DNA of 64,000 nt from Cohnella rhizosphaerae. GTDB taxonomy: Bacteria; Bacillota; Bacilli; Paenibacillales; Paenibacillaceae. The position numbers and the translations under genes are program-made. Shown here in pieces: positions 37,930 through 47,286 of this stretch; the stretch's first letter is position 1, and every line of letters begins with the position of its first letter. The stretch spans positions 1,116,001 through 1,180,000 of the forward strand of contig NZ_JAPDIA010000008.1 in NCBI RefSeq assembly GCF_029525575.1. Direction: 5' to 3'. Below the pieces are notes generated by a model. The model worked only from the letters and a program-made list of their open reading frames with translations, was not told where the DNA came from and searched no databases.

Positions 37930-39011
37930 GCAGCTCGCCCCTCCCACCGCGCTTGCGAAGCGCCAGCACCCATACGTAGAACAGAAGGCCGATCTGCAGC
38001 GCGAAGATAAACGGCCGGATCGCCTTATAGAAAATGTATTGATTGTTGTCCCCGAACGGATAGACGGTCAGTCCGATCATGGCGAATCCGATGAAGATCA
38101 AGGCGATCAATTTGCCCTTGCGCTTTTGAATGCCGGACAGCTCGAGCAGGAGGCTAAGCGCAAGCGAGATGCGAATGAGCGCACCGCTGATCCATTGGTA
38201 GATGGCAAAAAAATCGAGATGCTCGATATAGCGGCCGACGCTCAATATCCGCCACTGCGAAAAGGCGGGAAAACGCATGCTGCTGGACTCGAACACGCCG
38301 AATTCGCAAATGGCGGCTATGGTCGGGCCGACGGACAGCACAATGACGAACAGGCCGGTGGCATACAGATGAATCGCGCGAAAAGGCTTGTTGGCGTACA
38401 TTTGCAGCAGGACGAACAATATCATTTCCGTCAGCCCGCTGCAGGATACGACGGCCCCCCCTTAATACCGGTTCCACCCCGTGCTCCATCAGGGGAAGCA
38501 GCTGGGAATAGTCCTTGCGATCCGAATTGCCGGATGCGACGAAGATGCCCAGCGCCGTAACGACCGGGAGAGCGATACAAGACATATAGACGATCGCCTG
38601 CATGCCGACCAGTACGGCAGCGACGCAGAGGAGCACGAAAACCGTCGCGGTGACGATCGGCGGCGTCTCGGGCAGGTACGTGCTGTTGGTCCAGGTCAGC
38701 ATGTCGACGGTCGTAATGATCGCCTCCAGCAGCAAGTAGCCGACGACGACCGTCAGAATGAGCACCCGCGAGAAATGTCCGCCCTTTTCCTTCAGCCATC
38801 CGGAAAAAGGCTGCAGTCCCATATCGCGAAGCACCGCGGCCAACGGCAGGAGCAGGATCAGCATCAGGGAACCGGCCAGCAGCACGGATATCCATGCGTC
38901 TCTGCCGGCCGTCCCGAGCACGATCGGCAGTATAATGACATGATTGACCAATCCGACGGATAAGATCAAACTCGTGATGACCGACAGGCGGCCTGCTTCA
39001 AATCCCCTCAT
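37913..39011 (-). CDS. gerAB: GerAB-type germinant receptor permease subunit (one frame break)
   Basis: About 365 residues when repaired, about ten membrane helices of the APC-fold GerAB family (SVITSLILSVGLVNHVIILP; YLPETPPIVTATVFVLLCVA; IYQWISGALIRISLALSLLL). It holds the germinant-binding site in known receptors. Break at C7 38455-38461; six C gives RGAVVSCSGLTEM. It comes first here (AB-AA-AC), unlike the usual AA-AB-AC order. GGGAGG precedes the ATG. Confidence 0.85.
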
Positions 39012-39080
39012 TTGCCGGAGCCTCCCTTCCCGGCTTAAGTTTCCCTGTGCCGGTCCGGTTTATGTGCAGCGGCAAACGCG

Positions 39081-40209
39081 CTAATCCGTTCTCTCTTCCA
39101 AGCCGGCAAGCCGCTCGCGCAGGTCCGACGCGCTGAAGTCTTCGCCGATCAGAACGATCACGTCGGGAGAAGGCTTACGGTTAGGGGACGCGACCGGCAT
39201 GAAGTCGGATTCCCGGTAGGCGAACTGGAACAAGTAGCGCGCGGCCGTATCCGTAAACGTAACGATCCCCTTCGCGCGGTACACCGATGCCGGGAGCTCG
39301 CGCAGGAAGCGCTCGAATTTTTCGCTCGAAAACGGGCCGGACGGATAATGCGTAAGCACGTGAACATGGTCGTGCATTCGCGAAGCGCCGTGATGGTGAC
39401 CCTGGTTGTCGTGATCGTGTCCCTGGCCGTCGCGATCGTGTCCCGCGTGATCGTGTCCCTGGCCGTCGCGATCGTGTCCCGCGTGATCGTGTCCCTGGCC
39501 GTCGCGATCGTGTCCTTGGAGATCGTGATCGTGACCAGGGCGGGCTTGAGTACGGACCTCTAAGCCGACGGCTCCCGGCAGCAGCGCGATCAGATCCGTG
39601 CCGGTCTCCCCCCTTCAGCGCATCCGCGATCGCGGCGGAAGGATTCCATTCGCGCAGCTGCGCGCGCACCTCCTCCGCCTCCCCCGGACCGACGAGGTCC
39701 GTCTTGCTGAGCAGAAGCAGCGATGCGCCGCGGATCTGCTCCCGCATCAGCCGCAGCGTCTTGCCGGCGCCGAGCCGAAGCCGGTCGAGCAGGTGCCTGG
39801 CGTCAACGACGGTAATCAGTCCGCGCAGCTCGAGCCTGGCGTGCATGGACACCTCCGTTACGGCGTCCATCATCTCGAGCGGCTGCGCCACGCCGGTGGA
39901 CTCGATCCAGATGACGTCCGGCCGATGCTCCCGAGCGAGCTGCAGCAGCGAGACGCCGAGATCGTTCTTGACCGAGCAGCAGATGCAGCCGCCCAGCAGC
40001 TCCGCCATCGGCACGTCCTTCGCCAGCAGCTCGCCGTCGAGATTGACGTCGCCCGCTTCGTTCATAAGCACCGCGGTCTTCCAATCTCGCGCCTTGGCGC
40101 CTTCGAGCAGCTTTTGCAGCACGGTCGTCTTGCCGCTTCCGAGATAGCCTGACAGCACGTACACTTGTATCGGCCGATCGCCGTTATCTTTCGTCTGATT
40201 CGCGCACAT
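39081..40209 (-). CDS. CobW-family GTPase/metallochaperone with His-rich repeat (one frame break)
   Basis: About 375 residues when repaired. P-loop SGYLGSGKTTVLQ, metal-binding CxCC in GGCICCSVKND, WIESTGVAQP, SKTD for guanine, then a His/Asp-rich tandem insert of 12-residue units (GHDRDGQGHDHA, DNA period 36 bp, 39375-39540), then the CobW_C domain (AKGIVTFTDTAARYLFQFA). Members (ZigA, YciC) deliver zinc or cobalt. Break at C6 39608-39613; five C gives ALKGETGTDLIALLPG. Without repair the insert reads as an artefactual Arg/Ser-rich tail. Confidence 0.83.
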
Positions 40210-40284
40210 CGCGTCATCTCCCCTGCAACATGAATCGACCCTCCGACGCGGCTGCGCGGAGGGCCCTCTGGCACTTTCGTTATG

Positions 40285-40960
40285 CTACTCCCGAATCGCG
40301 GAGTAGAAGTTGCGGATCGGCTCGACGCATTCCGGCGTCTCCCGCTCCCGCTCGTTCACGTAAGCCCCGACCGGGTACATCATCATCTCATCCGCCGAGA
40401 TCCCGCGGATGGCGCCCAGCACGCCGCGATATTCCGTATTCGTCTCATTGAGCCAAGCGTCGATGCCTTCATCGTCCAGGATGGCCGGCATCCGATTCGA
40501 ATACGGACCGACCAGCTCGTTGGACGGCGTCGTCAACATCGTATACGCGCGGATGTCGCCGCCTTCGACGCGCGGCCACACTTCGTAAAATCCGGGAACC
40601 GCGAACGTCCCGCGCCCTTTGAGGACGAAATGGATCGGCTGGCGGGCTCTCCCCCTTCGTCTCCCAGCCGTAAAATCCGCTGACGGGGATGACGCAGCGC
40701 TGCTTGTTCGTCATGCGCTTGAAAATCGGCCGGTCGCCGATGCCGGGGCCGTCGGCATTGACGGCGTCGCGGGACCAATAAGGCATGAGGCCCCAACGCA
40801 GCGACTCGAGCTTGCGTTCGCGCCGCTCCTCGACGATGACGGCGGCGTATTGGGTCGGCGCGACATTGTATCTGGGCCTGTACGAACCGACGACCTGATC
40901 GATCCGGTAACGTTCGGTGAGCTCGGGCAAATCCGCGGCAAGCGAAAATCTTTGGCACAT
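40285..40960 (-). CDS. SRAP (YedK/HMCES) abasic-site protein (one frame break)
   Basis: About 224 residues when repaired. Met is followed by the invariant Cys2 (MCQRFSL) that crosslinks abasic DNA; YNVAPTQYAAVI, RWGLMPYW and SGFYGWE follow the family pattern. Where canonical members have His in HxRMP, this reads SNRMPAIL, and the NARAE block is altered (NADGPG). Break at C5 40651-40655; four C gives TKGRARQPIHFVLKG. Start at the third Met so that Cys is residue 2. Confidence 0.82.
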
Positions 40961-41056
40961 GGGGGGCACCGCCTTCTTGGGTTTCCCCCCAGTATTTGCT
41001 TCAGGGCGCCGCTTCTATTCGCGCGGCCAATATAAGGCCGCCGATCGAACGATCGG

Positions 41057-41968
41057 CTAGGCGTCCTGCGGATGCCCCGCAGGGACCAGCGCGACGGCCG
41101 CCGCGTTCGCTTCGACCTGCGCGACGTCCTTGCAGCCGGGGATAACGGCGGTGACCGCCGGATGCCGCAGGCACCAGGCCAGCGCCCACGACGCCATGTC
41201 GACGCCTTCCGGCACCTCCGTGCGCTTGATCTCCTCCGCTTCGCGAAGCAGCCGGTCCGCATCGTCGCGATCGCGCTTCGAGCGAACGTCGTCGCTCGGG
41301 AACGTCGCGCCGGGCTTGTACTTGCCGCTCAGGAAGCCGCTTGCGAGCGGCACCCGCGCGAGCACCCCGAGCTCCTGCGCCTCGCAGGACGGAAATACCT
41401 CTTCCTCCGGCGCGCGATCGAGCCGGTTGTATACGACCTGAATCGCCTGCGCGCCGACCTCGCTCGCCTTGGACGTCTGATAGACGTTGCGATTCGATCC
41501 GATCGAAATGCCCAGATGCCTGATCTTGCCCGCTTCGACCTGACGGGCGAGCGCCTCCCATAGTCCGTCCCGATCGAACTCGGCGTCCGGTCCGGAATGG
41601 AATTGATAGAGGTCGATATAATCGGTCTGGAGCGCCTTCAGGGAAGCTTCCAACTGACGCACGACGTCCTGCGGATCGTAGACGTCGGTCCGGCTGAACG
41701 GGCCGTGGAAATGATGCCCGAACTTCGTCGCGAGCACCCAGTCGGAGCGGCGTCCGCGGATCGCCGGACCGATCAGCGATTCGGACAGGTGGTCGCCGTA
41801 GCATTCGGCGGTATCGATGAGGTTGATGCCGAGCTCGGACGCTCTTCCTAGAATGGCGTCCGCTTCGCTTTGTTCGTAGCTTCTGCCCCATTCGCCGCCG
41901 AATTGCCAGGTGCCGACGCCTACTGCGGATATTTTCAAACCGGTCGAACCCAGCTTGCGATACAGCAT
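41057..41968 (-). CDS. Aldo/keto reductase
   Basis: 303 residues of the AKR barrel: NLIDTAECYG carries catalytic Asp and Tyr, ATKFG the Lys, YQFHSG the His, and GAQAIQVVYNRLDR the cofactor region. NADPH-dependent reduction of an unknown carbonyl. I start at ATG 41968 (TGGAGG 9 bp upstream); five residues more are possible in frame. Intact. Confidence 0.87.
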   Translation of the reverse strand: MLYRKLGSTGLKISAVGVGTWQFGGEWGRSYEQSEADAILGRASELGINLIDTAECYGDHLSESLIGPAIRGRRSDWVLATKFGHHFHGPFSRTDVYDPQDVVRQLEASLKALQTDYIDLYQFHSGPDAEFDRDGLWEALARQVEAGKIRHLGISIGSNRNVYQTSKASEVGAQAIQVVYNRLDRAPEEEVFPSCEAQELGVLARVPLASGFLSGKYKPGATFPSDDVRSKRDRDDADRLLREAEEIKRTEVPEGVDMASWALAWCLRHPAVTAVIPGCKDVAQVEANAAAVALVPAGHPQDA

Positions 41969-42011
41969 GCGGTTAACCTCCATTAGTCAGTGGGTGTATG
42001 GTCGGATTAAA

Positions 42012-42329
42012 TCAAGCTTCGACGGTTACGGCCGTGCCGCTCACCGCCACCATCAGCATGCCTTCCCGCACGACCTCGTAGTCGACGTCGACGCCGACGA
42101 TCGCGTTGGCGCCCATCCGCCGCGCTTGCTCCATCATTTCCGAGACGGCGATGTCGCGCGCCTGCTTCAGCTTGTTCTCGTAGGAGCCGGATCTGCCGCC
42201 GACGACGTCCGTGATCGAAGCCATGAAGTCGCGGAATATATTCGCGCCCATGATCGTCTCTCCGTTCACCAGTCCGTAATAGGACGCGATTCTGTATCCT
42301 TCTACATTGGGGGTAGTCGTCACGAGCAT
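42012..42329 (-). CDS. YbjQ family protein (UPF0145)
   Basis: 105 residues, the compact YbjQ fold: MLVTTTPNVEGYRI, then GLVNGETIMGANIFRDFMAS, MGANAIVGVDVDYEVV and VSGTAVTVE. Pentameric, often annotated heavy-metal binding; function unknown. AAGGAGG 8 bp before ATG. Confidence 0.88.
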   Translation of the reverse strand: MLVTTTPNVEGYRIASYYGLVNGETIMGANIFRDFMASITDVVGGRSGSYENKLKQARDIAVSEMMEQARRMGANAIVGVDVDYEVVREGMLMVAVSGTAVTVEA

Positions 42330-42424
42330 GATGATAGCCTCCTTGAAGATGTTGGGAACGCCCTCATTCTATCATACCGGTCCCCCGAACAACAACGAGA
42401 GCCGCCGGCGTCCGCCGGCAGCTC

Positions 42425-42948
42425 TCAAGGGTTGAATTCGGTCGGCGTCGGGTTTTCCTCCACCGCGAATTCGTAATCGTCGATGTCGAACACCTGAACC
42501 GGGATCGCGTTCTGTACGACTTTGTCCTGGAATTCGATATGGTCGGTCAGGATCGGGCTTTGCGCGCGGAGCGACGTCAGCACGATCTCCGTCTCGATCG
42601 GGTCGAGCAGCTCGCCGTACTGCATGTTCTCGGCCGCGTTGACGACGACGAGGGTCACCTTGTCGTTGATCGGCAGCGGCGGGCTCTCGCGCCACGGGGC
42701 GAGCAGCGAGCGTTCGAGCTTCTTTTTTATTGAACGGGTCCTCGAAGTACGCGATCATCTCCCCCGATCTTGCCCTTGACGTGACGGTCGTCGTCCGGGT
42801 CGGGCATGACGGGCTCGTCGCTCTCCTTCATATCGTACAATTCCATTACTGTCGAATACGGAATCCGGTATTCCACAGGCCGTTTCGGCAGAAGCAGCTG
42901 ACCATATATGGCGATCATGACCGCCTCGATGACAAAACGCCTTTCCAT
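42425..42948 (-). CDS. Conserved uncharacterised protein (two frame breaks)
   Basis: About 173 residues when repaired, a protein I associate with Paenibacillaceae but cannot name. It starts MERRFVIEAVMIAIYGQLL, continues YRIPYSTVMELYDMKESDEP and a repaired IGEMIAYFEDPFNKKKLERS, and ends acidic. No catalytic motif or membrane helix is evident. Breaks: C5 at 42761-42765 and T6 at 42723-42728, each with one base too many. Confidence 0.62.
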
Positions 42949-43279
42949 TGTAGCCAGTCCCCCCCTAGTAGCGACAAAAAAAGCCTTAAGCGCATTGCTG
43001 TACATTATATCATAAATTCGCTTCAGAGATGCCGGCGCCGGGTATAATAGGCCGACTTAAGGAGGCGATCGCGACGGCTACGGCAGCATCGCAGTCGCGC
43101 GGGGCGAATTCCTGCCGTTGGATAGGCCGCTCGCCGGCTTTCCGCCTCGCATCCCGGCTTCGCTCGGACGCATCCGACTCCACCTGCCGCGGATGATATC
43201 GTCGTTTCGTCGTCAGCGATTTATACCGCGAACCTTTAAGGCCATTAAAGATTTTCTCGCGTTATTTTACGGGCGTTCC
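42949..43279. other. Intergenic region with promoter-like but start-less signals
   Basis: No gene can be supported. A plus-strand TATAAT (43043-43048) is followed 10 bp later by a perfect AAGGAGG (43059-43065), but no ATG, GTG or TTG follows at a usable distance. A minus-strand TATAAT (43004-43009) may serve the gene at 42948. The remainder is GC-rich and featureless. Confidence 0.4.
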
Positions 43280-44032
43280 TTACTGCTCGTAAATCATTTT
43301 GCGCGTCATGCCGCCGTCCACGACGAGATTCGCCCCCGTGACGAAGCCGCCCTCGGGGTCGGTCAAATAAAAACAAGCTTTGACGACATCCGACGGCTTG
43401 CCGACCCGGCCGGCGGGATGCTGCTCGTGATCGGCGGGACGAAGCGCGTCATAATCGCCGTTCTCGATCCAACCCGGGCTGATCGCGTTCACGGCGATGC
43501 CGTCGGGGCCTAGCGATACGGCAAGCGCGTGCGTAAGCGCCAAAATGCCGCCCTTGGACGCCGCGTACGCTTCCGAGTTCGGCTCGGACTGGAGCGCGCG
43601 CGTCGACGCGATGTTGACGATGGCGCCGCCGCCCGTTCGCTTCATCGCTTTGGCGGCTTCGCGGCCGCACAGAAACGCGCCGCGCAGATTGATATTCATG
43701 ACGCGGTCCCATTCCTCAAGCGACAGCTCGAGCGGGGACTTCCAGACGCCGATGCCCGCGTTGTGCACGAGCACGTCGACGCGCCCCGTCCAGGCGAGCG
43801 TTCGCTCGACGATGCTTGCGGCAGCCGCGGCGTCGGTCAGATCGGCCGGGATGAAGCGGGCGGAGCGCCCTTCGTCCGCCAATTGCGCGGCAAGCGCTTC
43901 GCCGTTCGACCCCGGCGCGTCGCTTAGCGCGACCGATGCGCCCGCCTCGGCATAGGCGCGCGACAGATGGGTGCCGATGCCGCCTGCGGCGCCCGTCACG
44001 ATGACCGTGCGGCCCGCGTGCTTGCCCGGCAT
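43280..44032 (-). CDS. Short-chain dehydrogenase/reductase
   Basis: 250 residues, classical SDR: VIVTGAAGGIGTHLSRAYA (TGxxxGxG), HNAGIG, catalytic Ser in VNIASTRAL, YAASK, and the C-terminal GANLVVDGGMT. Substrate unknown. The ATG overlaps the MOSC stop (TGATG). Confidence 0.88.
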   Translation of the reverse strand: MPGKHAGRTVIVTGAAGGIGTHLSRAYAEAGASVALSDAPGSNGEALAAQLADEGRSARFIPADLTDAAAAASIVERTLAWTGRVDVLVHNAGIGVWKSPLELSLEEWDRVMNINLRGAFLCGREAAKAMKRTGGGAIVNIASTRALQSEPNSEAYAASKGGILALTHALAVSLGPDGIAVNAISPGWIENGDYDALRPADHEQHPAGRVGKPSDVVKACFYLTDPEGGFVTGANLVVDGGMTRKMIYEQ

Positions 44033-44718
44033 CAGGCCTGCGCGAGACGCGACAGCCTCGCCGTCAGCGTCTCCCTCCAGGCATCCGCCAGCGCGTCGAC
44101 CGCGTGCAAGCGCAGCATGCCCGCGCGATCCGCTTTTCCCCGGTGCATCACTGCGTTCGCTTCCTCGACCGTGACGCCGGCGGGATCTCGCGACACGAGG
44201 ACGAGCTCGCCCGGCTCGACTTCGCCCGGCGTCAGCACGCGGAAATAAAAGCCGGTTTTCCCCGTATCCCGGACCAGCGCCGGCAATTCGTCGACGCCCC
44301 ACTTCATCGCGAGCTTCCAGCAAGGGACGCGCGGCTGGCTGATCTGAAGCGCGACTTCCCCGATTTTGAAGATGTCGCCGACGCATACCTCCGACTCGTC
44401 GATTTCGTCGATCGTAAAGTTTTCGCCGAATGCGCCGAACGCCAGCGGACTGCCGAGCCGCTCTTCCCAAAACGCATAATGACGGTACGGATACGCGCAA
44501 ACCGCTTTGTCCGGGCCGCCGTGATTGACGGTGTCCGCCTGTTCGTCCCCCGACAGTCCTTCAAGACGTACGGTGACGGCGCCAAGCGCTTTTTCCTTAT
44601 AGATGCCGGACTTTGCCGGTTTGCCTTTAAACGCCGCCTCGCGCGCGGCGCCCACGTTCACCGACAATAGCGGATAAGACCGTTCTAACGCGGCCCGAGG
44701 GGCCGATGAATTCGACAT
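44032..44718 (-). CDS. MOSC domain protein (YiiM-like)
   Basis: 228 residues: MOSC core with VNHGGPDKAVCAYPYRHYAF, FGAFGENFT, QPRVPCWKLAM (the conserved Cys that could hold a molybdenum cofactor or sulfur) plus a C-terminal helical '3-alpha' tail. YiiM relatives reduce N-hydroxylated compounds. Forms an operon with the SDR. Confidence 0.85.
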   Translation of the reverse strand: MSNSSAPRAALERSYPLLSVNVGAAREAAFKGKPAKSGIYKEKALGAVTVRLEGLSGDEQADTVNHGGPDKAVCAYPYRHYAFWEERLGSPLAFGAFGENFTIDEIDESEVCVGDIFKIGEVALQISQPRVPCWKLAMKWGVDELPALVRDTGKTGFYFRVLTPGEVEPGELVLVSRDPAGVTVEEANAVMHRGKADRAGMLRLHAVDALADAWRETLTARLSRLAQA

Positions 44719-45037
44719 GACGAGAACCTCCTTGAACGTCGGCGGCGAACTCGGCGATCGGGCAGCCTAACGCGCCGTCGCTGCCATATGGATAAGCGAC
44801 AACCGACCTTGCCATGCTAATTCCGGCGGGCCGAAGCGCCCGGGATTGGAGCTGACTACAGATGACGACGTCGAAGCGCAGAAAAGAAAGCGCCTGGAAA
44901 AGCCGCAAAGAGCGCTCCCAAATTCGCCCGGCCAAAGCGCCTGAAGGCGAACCGGAAGCGCCGAATCAACCTTAACCGCCGCAAGACGTAAAGCGTATGC
45001 CGCATGGCGGCGCATCTAGCCGTGCGGGAAGACGGTC
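44719..45037. other. Intergenic region with one possible tiny gene
   Basis: About 320 bp between the MOSC and ABC genes. Apart from the small basic frame at 44862-44975, I see no gene, hairpin or repeat. Confidence 0.4.
44862..44975 (+). CDS. Possible 37-aa basic peptide
   Basis: A 37-residue frame, Lys/Arg/Ser-rich at first (MTTSKRRKESAWKSRKERSQ) and then Pro/Glu-rich. A GGAG lies 11 bp before ATG. Weakly supported; it may be spurious. Confidence 0.3.
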   Translation: MTTSKRRKESAWKSRKERSQIRPAKAPEGEPEAPNQP

Positions 45038-45767
45038 TCAGGAGATCTGGTTCTTTTCGGCCGCCGTCAGCCGTCTTCCCCGCACGGTCAGCACCGCCCT
45101 GCCGTCATGCAGGCCCCAGATCTCGTCCGCGAACTTCTCCGCGAGCTCCAGGCGATGCAGCGCCACGACGACGATCATGTTCTTATCCTTCGCCTGCTGC
45201 TTCAGCATGCCCATGATGCTCTCCTGCGAATGCGGATCGAGACCGGTCACCGGCTCGTCCGCGAGCAGTACCTCGGCGCCGTGCGCGATCGCTCTGGCGA
45301 TCGCCACGCGCTGACGTTCGCCGCCGCTCAGCTTCTCGGCGGGCTGGTGCGCCCTGTCGATCAAGCCGACGTTCTCCAGCGTCTCCATGGCGTCCATGTA
45401 GTCGTCGCTTCTGACCATCCCGGTCATCCGGCGAAACCAGGACACCTGGCCGACCGCGCCGATGATGACGTTTTTAAGCGCCGTCTTTTTCTCGTACATC
45501 AGCGCCTTCTGTTCGAGGTATGCGATTTTGCGCTTTAAGCGAAGCCTGGCCAGCGCGCCGCCGGCGATCGCGTCCTTGCCGTCGATGCGCAGCTCCCCCG
45601 CTCGTCCACGGCTCCTTGAGGCCGAGACAGCGCAGAAGCATCGACTTGCCGCTGCCGCTCGCGCCGACGACCGCATACAGCTTGCCCGGCTCCAGATGCC
45701 CGTGGATGCCGTCGAGTACCTTTTTGCCTGTCGGCAGCTTGCGCGTGAGACCGATGATATGTATCAT
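45038..45767 (-). CDS. ABC transporter ATP-binding protein, PhnC-like (one frame break)
   Basis: About 242 residues when repaired. Walker A GASGSGKSMLLRCL, signature LSGGERQRVAIARAI, Walker B VLLADEPVTGLDP, switch His in VVALHRLEL. Closest in layout to phosphonate-type importer ATPases, but no permease or binding protein is nearby. Break at C5 45595-45599; four C gives TSGELRIDGKDA. Confidence 0.82.
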
Positions 45768-45914
45768 TCCCGTCCGATTGCCCCCTGACTTTCGTTCCTG
45801 CCGTTTTTTTCTAGTGTAATTCTTTACGGAACGGCTTTCCATACGAACAAACGTTTGGTATACTATAAACAAGAACATGCGTTCTATCTATTCCAGTCAA
45901 AGGTGGGATGATGG

Positions 45915-46146
45915 GTGGAGAACTGCGAACATCTCCGTTATTTGGAGCCTTCAAGGGGATCCCGGCCGTCACGAGATCTGACTTTCAAATTTTACGACAG
46001 CGGCCGTCTCGTGATCGTCGACAATGACAGCGGCAATACGATGAACCCCCCGCGAGTTAAGCGGGGGCAGCTACGACTTTTATGTGCGTCAACGGCTCGC
46101 CTTCATCAAGCGCGACCTGAAGTCGAAGATCGAGAAGTACGCATGA
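45915..46146 (+). CDS. Small conserved-looking protein (one frame break)
   Basis: About 76 residues when repaired: LRYLEPSRGSRPSRDLTFKF, DSGRLVIVDNDSGNT, then RVKRGSYDFYVRQRLAFIKR and DLKSKIEKYA. Not recognised. GTG start with AAAGGTGG upstream. Break at G5 46063-46067; four G keeps the frame and yields a sensible charged C-terminus. Confidence 0.45.
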
Positions 46147-46204
46147 CCTTGACGCGCGGTCGCGCGGGGGGCGTCAAGTCCCTGCGCGACCGCGCGCGCA
46201 AGCG

Positions 46205-46342
46205 CTAAGGCAGGTTTTTGTCGATTCCGTTCAAGCTGGGCGGCAGGCGGGACATTTTGTCCAGCTTCGTCGTCTGGCTTTTTCCGCGTCCGCCGGCCGT
46301 GATGCTCTTCGCTCCCGCTTTAGGACCTTGATAGGGCGGCAT
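46205..46342 (-). CDS. Small basic protein, 45 aa
   Basis: MPPYQGPKAGAKSITAGGRG followed by KSQTTKLDKMSRLPPSLNG. The start has a near-perfect GGAGGTGA 7 bp upstream, the reason I list it. Gly/Lys-rich, could be a spore or DNA-associated small protein, but I do not recognise it. A longer frame to about 46450 is open without signals. Confidence 0.5.
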   Translation of the reverse strand: MPPYQGPKAGAKSITAGGRGKSQTTKLDKMSRLPPSLNGIDKNLP

Positions 46343-46523
46343 ATGCGACTCACCTCCATGGAATGCTTCAATATAGGTTCGGGACAGGGTCGGCGCGACT
46401 TCACGTTTAGGTTGCCCGCCGCGATCATTTACAAACGTCCTCCGGTTAGACATAATAAATTCATGTCCGCCGCCCCGGGGGGGCGACTTACTGTGCGGCA
46501 AGCCAACGAAGGAGCAACCAAAG

Positions 46524-47261
46524 ATGCAGCAGAACATCCTGTTCGACCTGGACGATACGCTGATCCATTGCAATAAATACTTCCATTTCGTGCAAGCGCA
46601 GTTCGCCGACCTGATGACCACCTGGTTCGCGCCGTTCGGCCTGACCAAGCAGGCCGCGCTGGCCAAGCACAGCGAGATCGACATCGCCGGCGTGCAGATC
46701 GTCGGCTTCAAGAGCGAGCACTTCCCTCAATCCTTCGTCGATACGTATCGCTATTACAGCGCCCTCCACGGACGCACCGAATCCGCCGACGAGGAGGCGC
46801 TTTTGTGGAAGCTGGGCCTAAGCGTGTTCGAGCAGGAGACGGAGCCTTACCCTTACATGAACGAGACGCTCGAATCGCTCGCGGCCGCAGGTCACCGGCT
46901 TCATTTATATACGGGCGGCGACCCGGACATTCAGAAGCGCAAGATCGAAGCAGCCGGCCTTCAGCGTTATTTTCGCGACCGCATCTATATTCGTCTGCAC
47001 AAAAACGTCGAGGCGCTCAAGGAGATCGTACGTGCGCAAAAGCTGCGAATCGACCGGACCTGGATGGTGGGCAATTCGGTCCGCACGGACGTCCTGCCCG
47101 CGCTGTCCTGCGGCCTCCATGCGATCTATTTGAAGCAGGAGCTTGAATGGGACTACAACGTGCTGCCGATCGCGGACGCGAAGCCGAGCGGCGCCTTTCT
47201 CACGCTGTCCTCGCTGCGTCAGATTCCTTCCGCGATCGACGCCTATTTGACGCAGGGCTGA
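46524..47261 (+). CDS. HAD-family hydrolase
   Basis: 245 residues. Motif I LFDLDDTLIHC, motif II LYTGG, motif III Lys in LHKNVEALKEIV, motif IV MVGNSVRTDV. Cap type C1. Phosphatase of unknown substrate. CAACGAAGGAG upstream. Intact. Confidence 0.86.
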   Translation: MQQNILFDLDDTLIHCNKYFHFVQAQFADLMTTWFAPFGLTKQAALAKHSEIDIAGVQIVGFKSEHFPQSFVDTYRYYSALHGRTESADEEALLWKLGLSVFEQETEPYPYMNETLESLAAAGHRLHLYTGGDPDIQKRKIEAAGLQRYFRDRIYIRLHKNVEALKEIVRAQKLRIDRTWMVGNSVRTDVLPALSCGLHAIYLKQELEWDYNVLPIADAKPSGAFLTLSSLRQIPSAIDAYLTQG

Positions 47262-47286
47262 CCGGGGGGGCCGCGACGTCTCGTCG

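Noticed and set aside
39181..39600. Arg/Ser-rich repeat tail of the CobW protein (units like GTRSRRP)
   Set aside because: Result of the C6 break at 39608-39613; the other frame gives the His-rich insert and then the CobW C-terminal domain.
46343..46711. Long minus-strand frame extending the 45-aa protein under the HAD gene
   Set aside because: It runs antisense to a clear HAD gene and has no start signals; only the short part with GGAGGTGA is kept.
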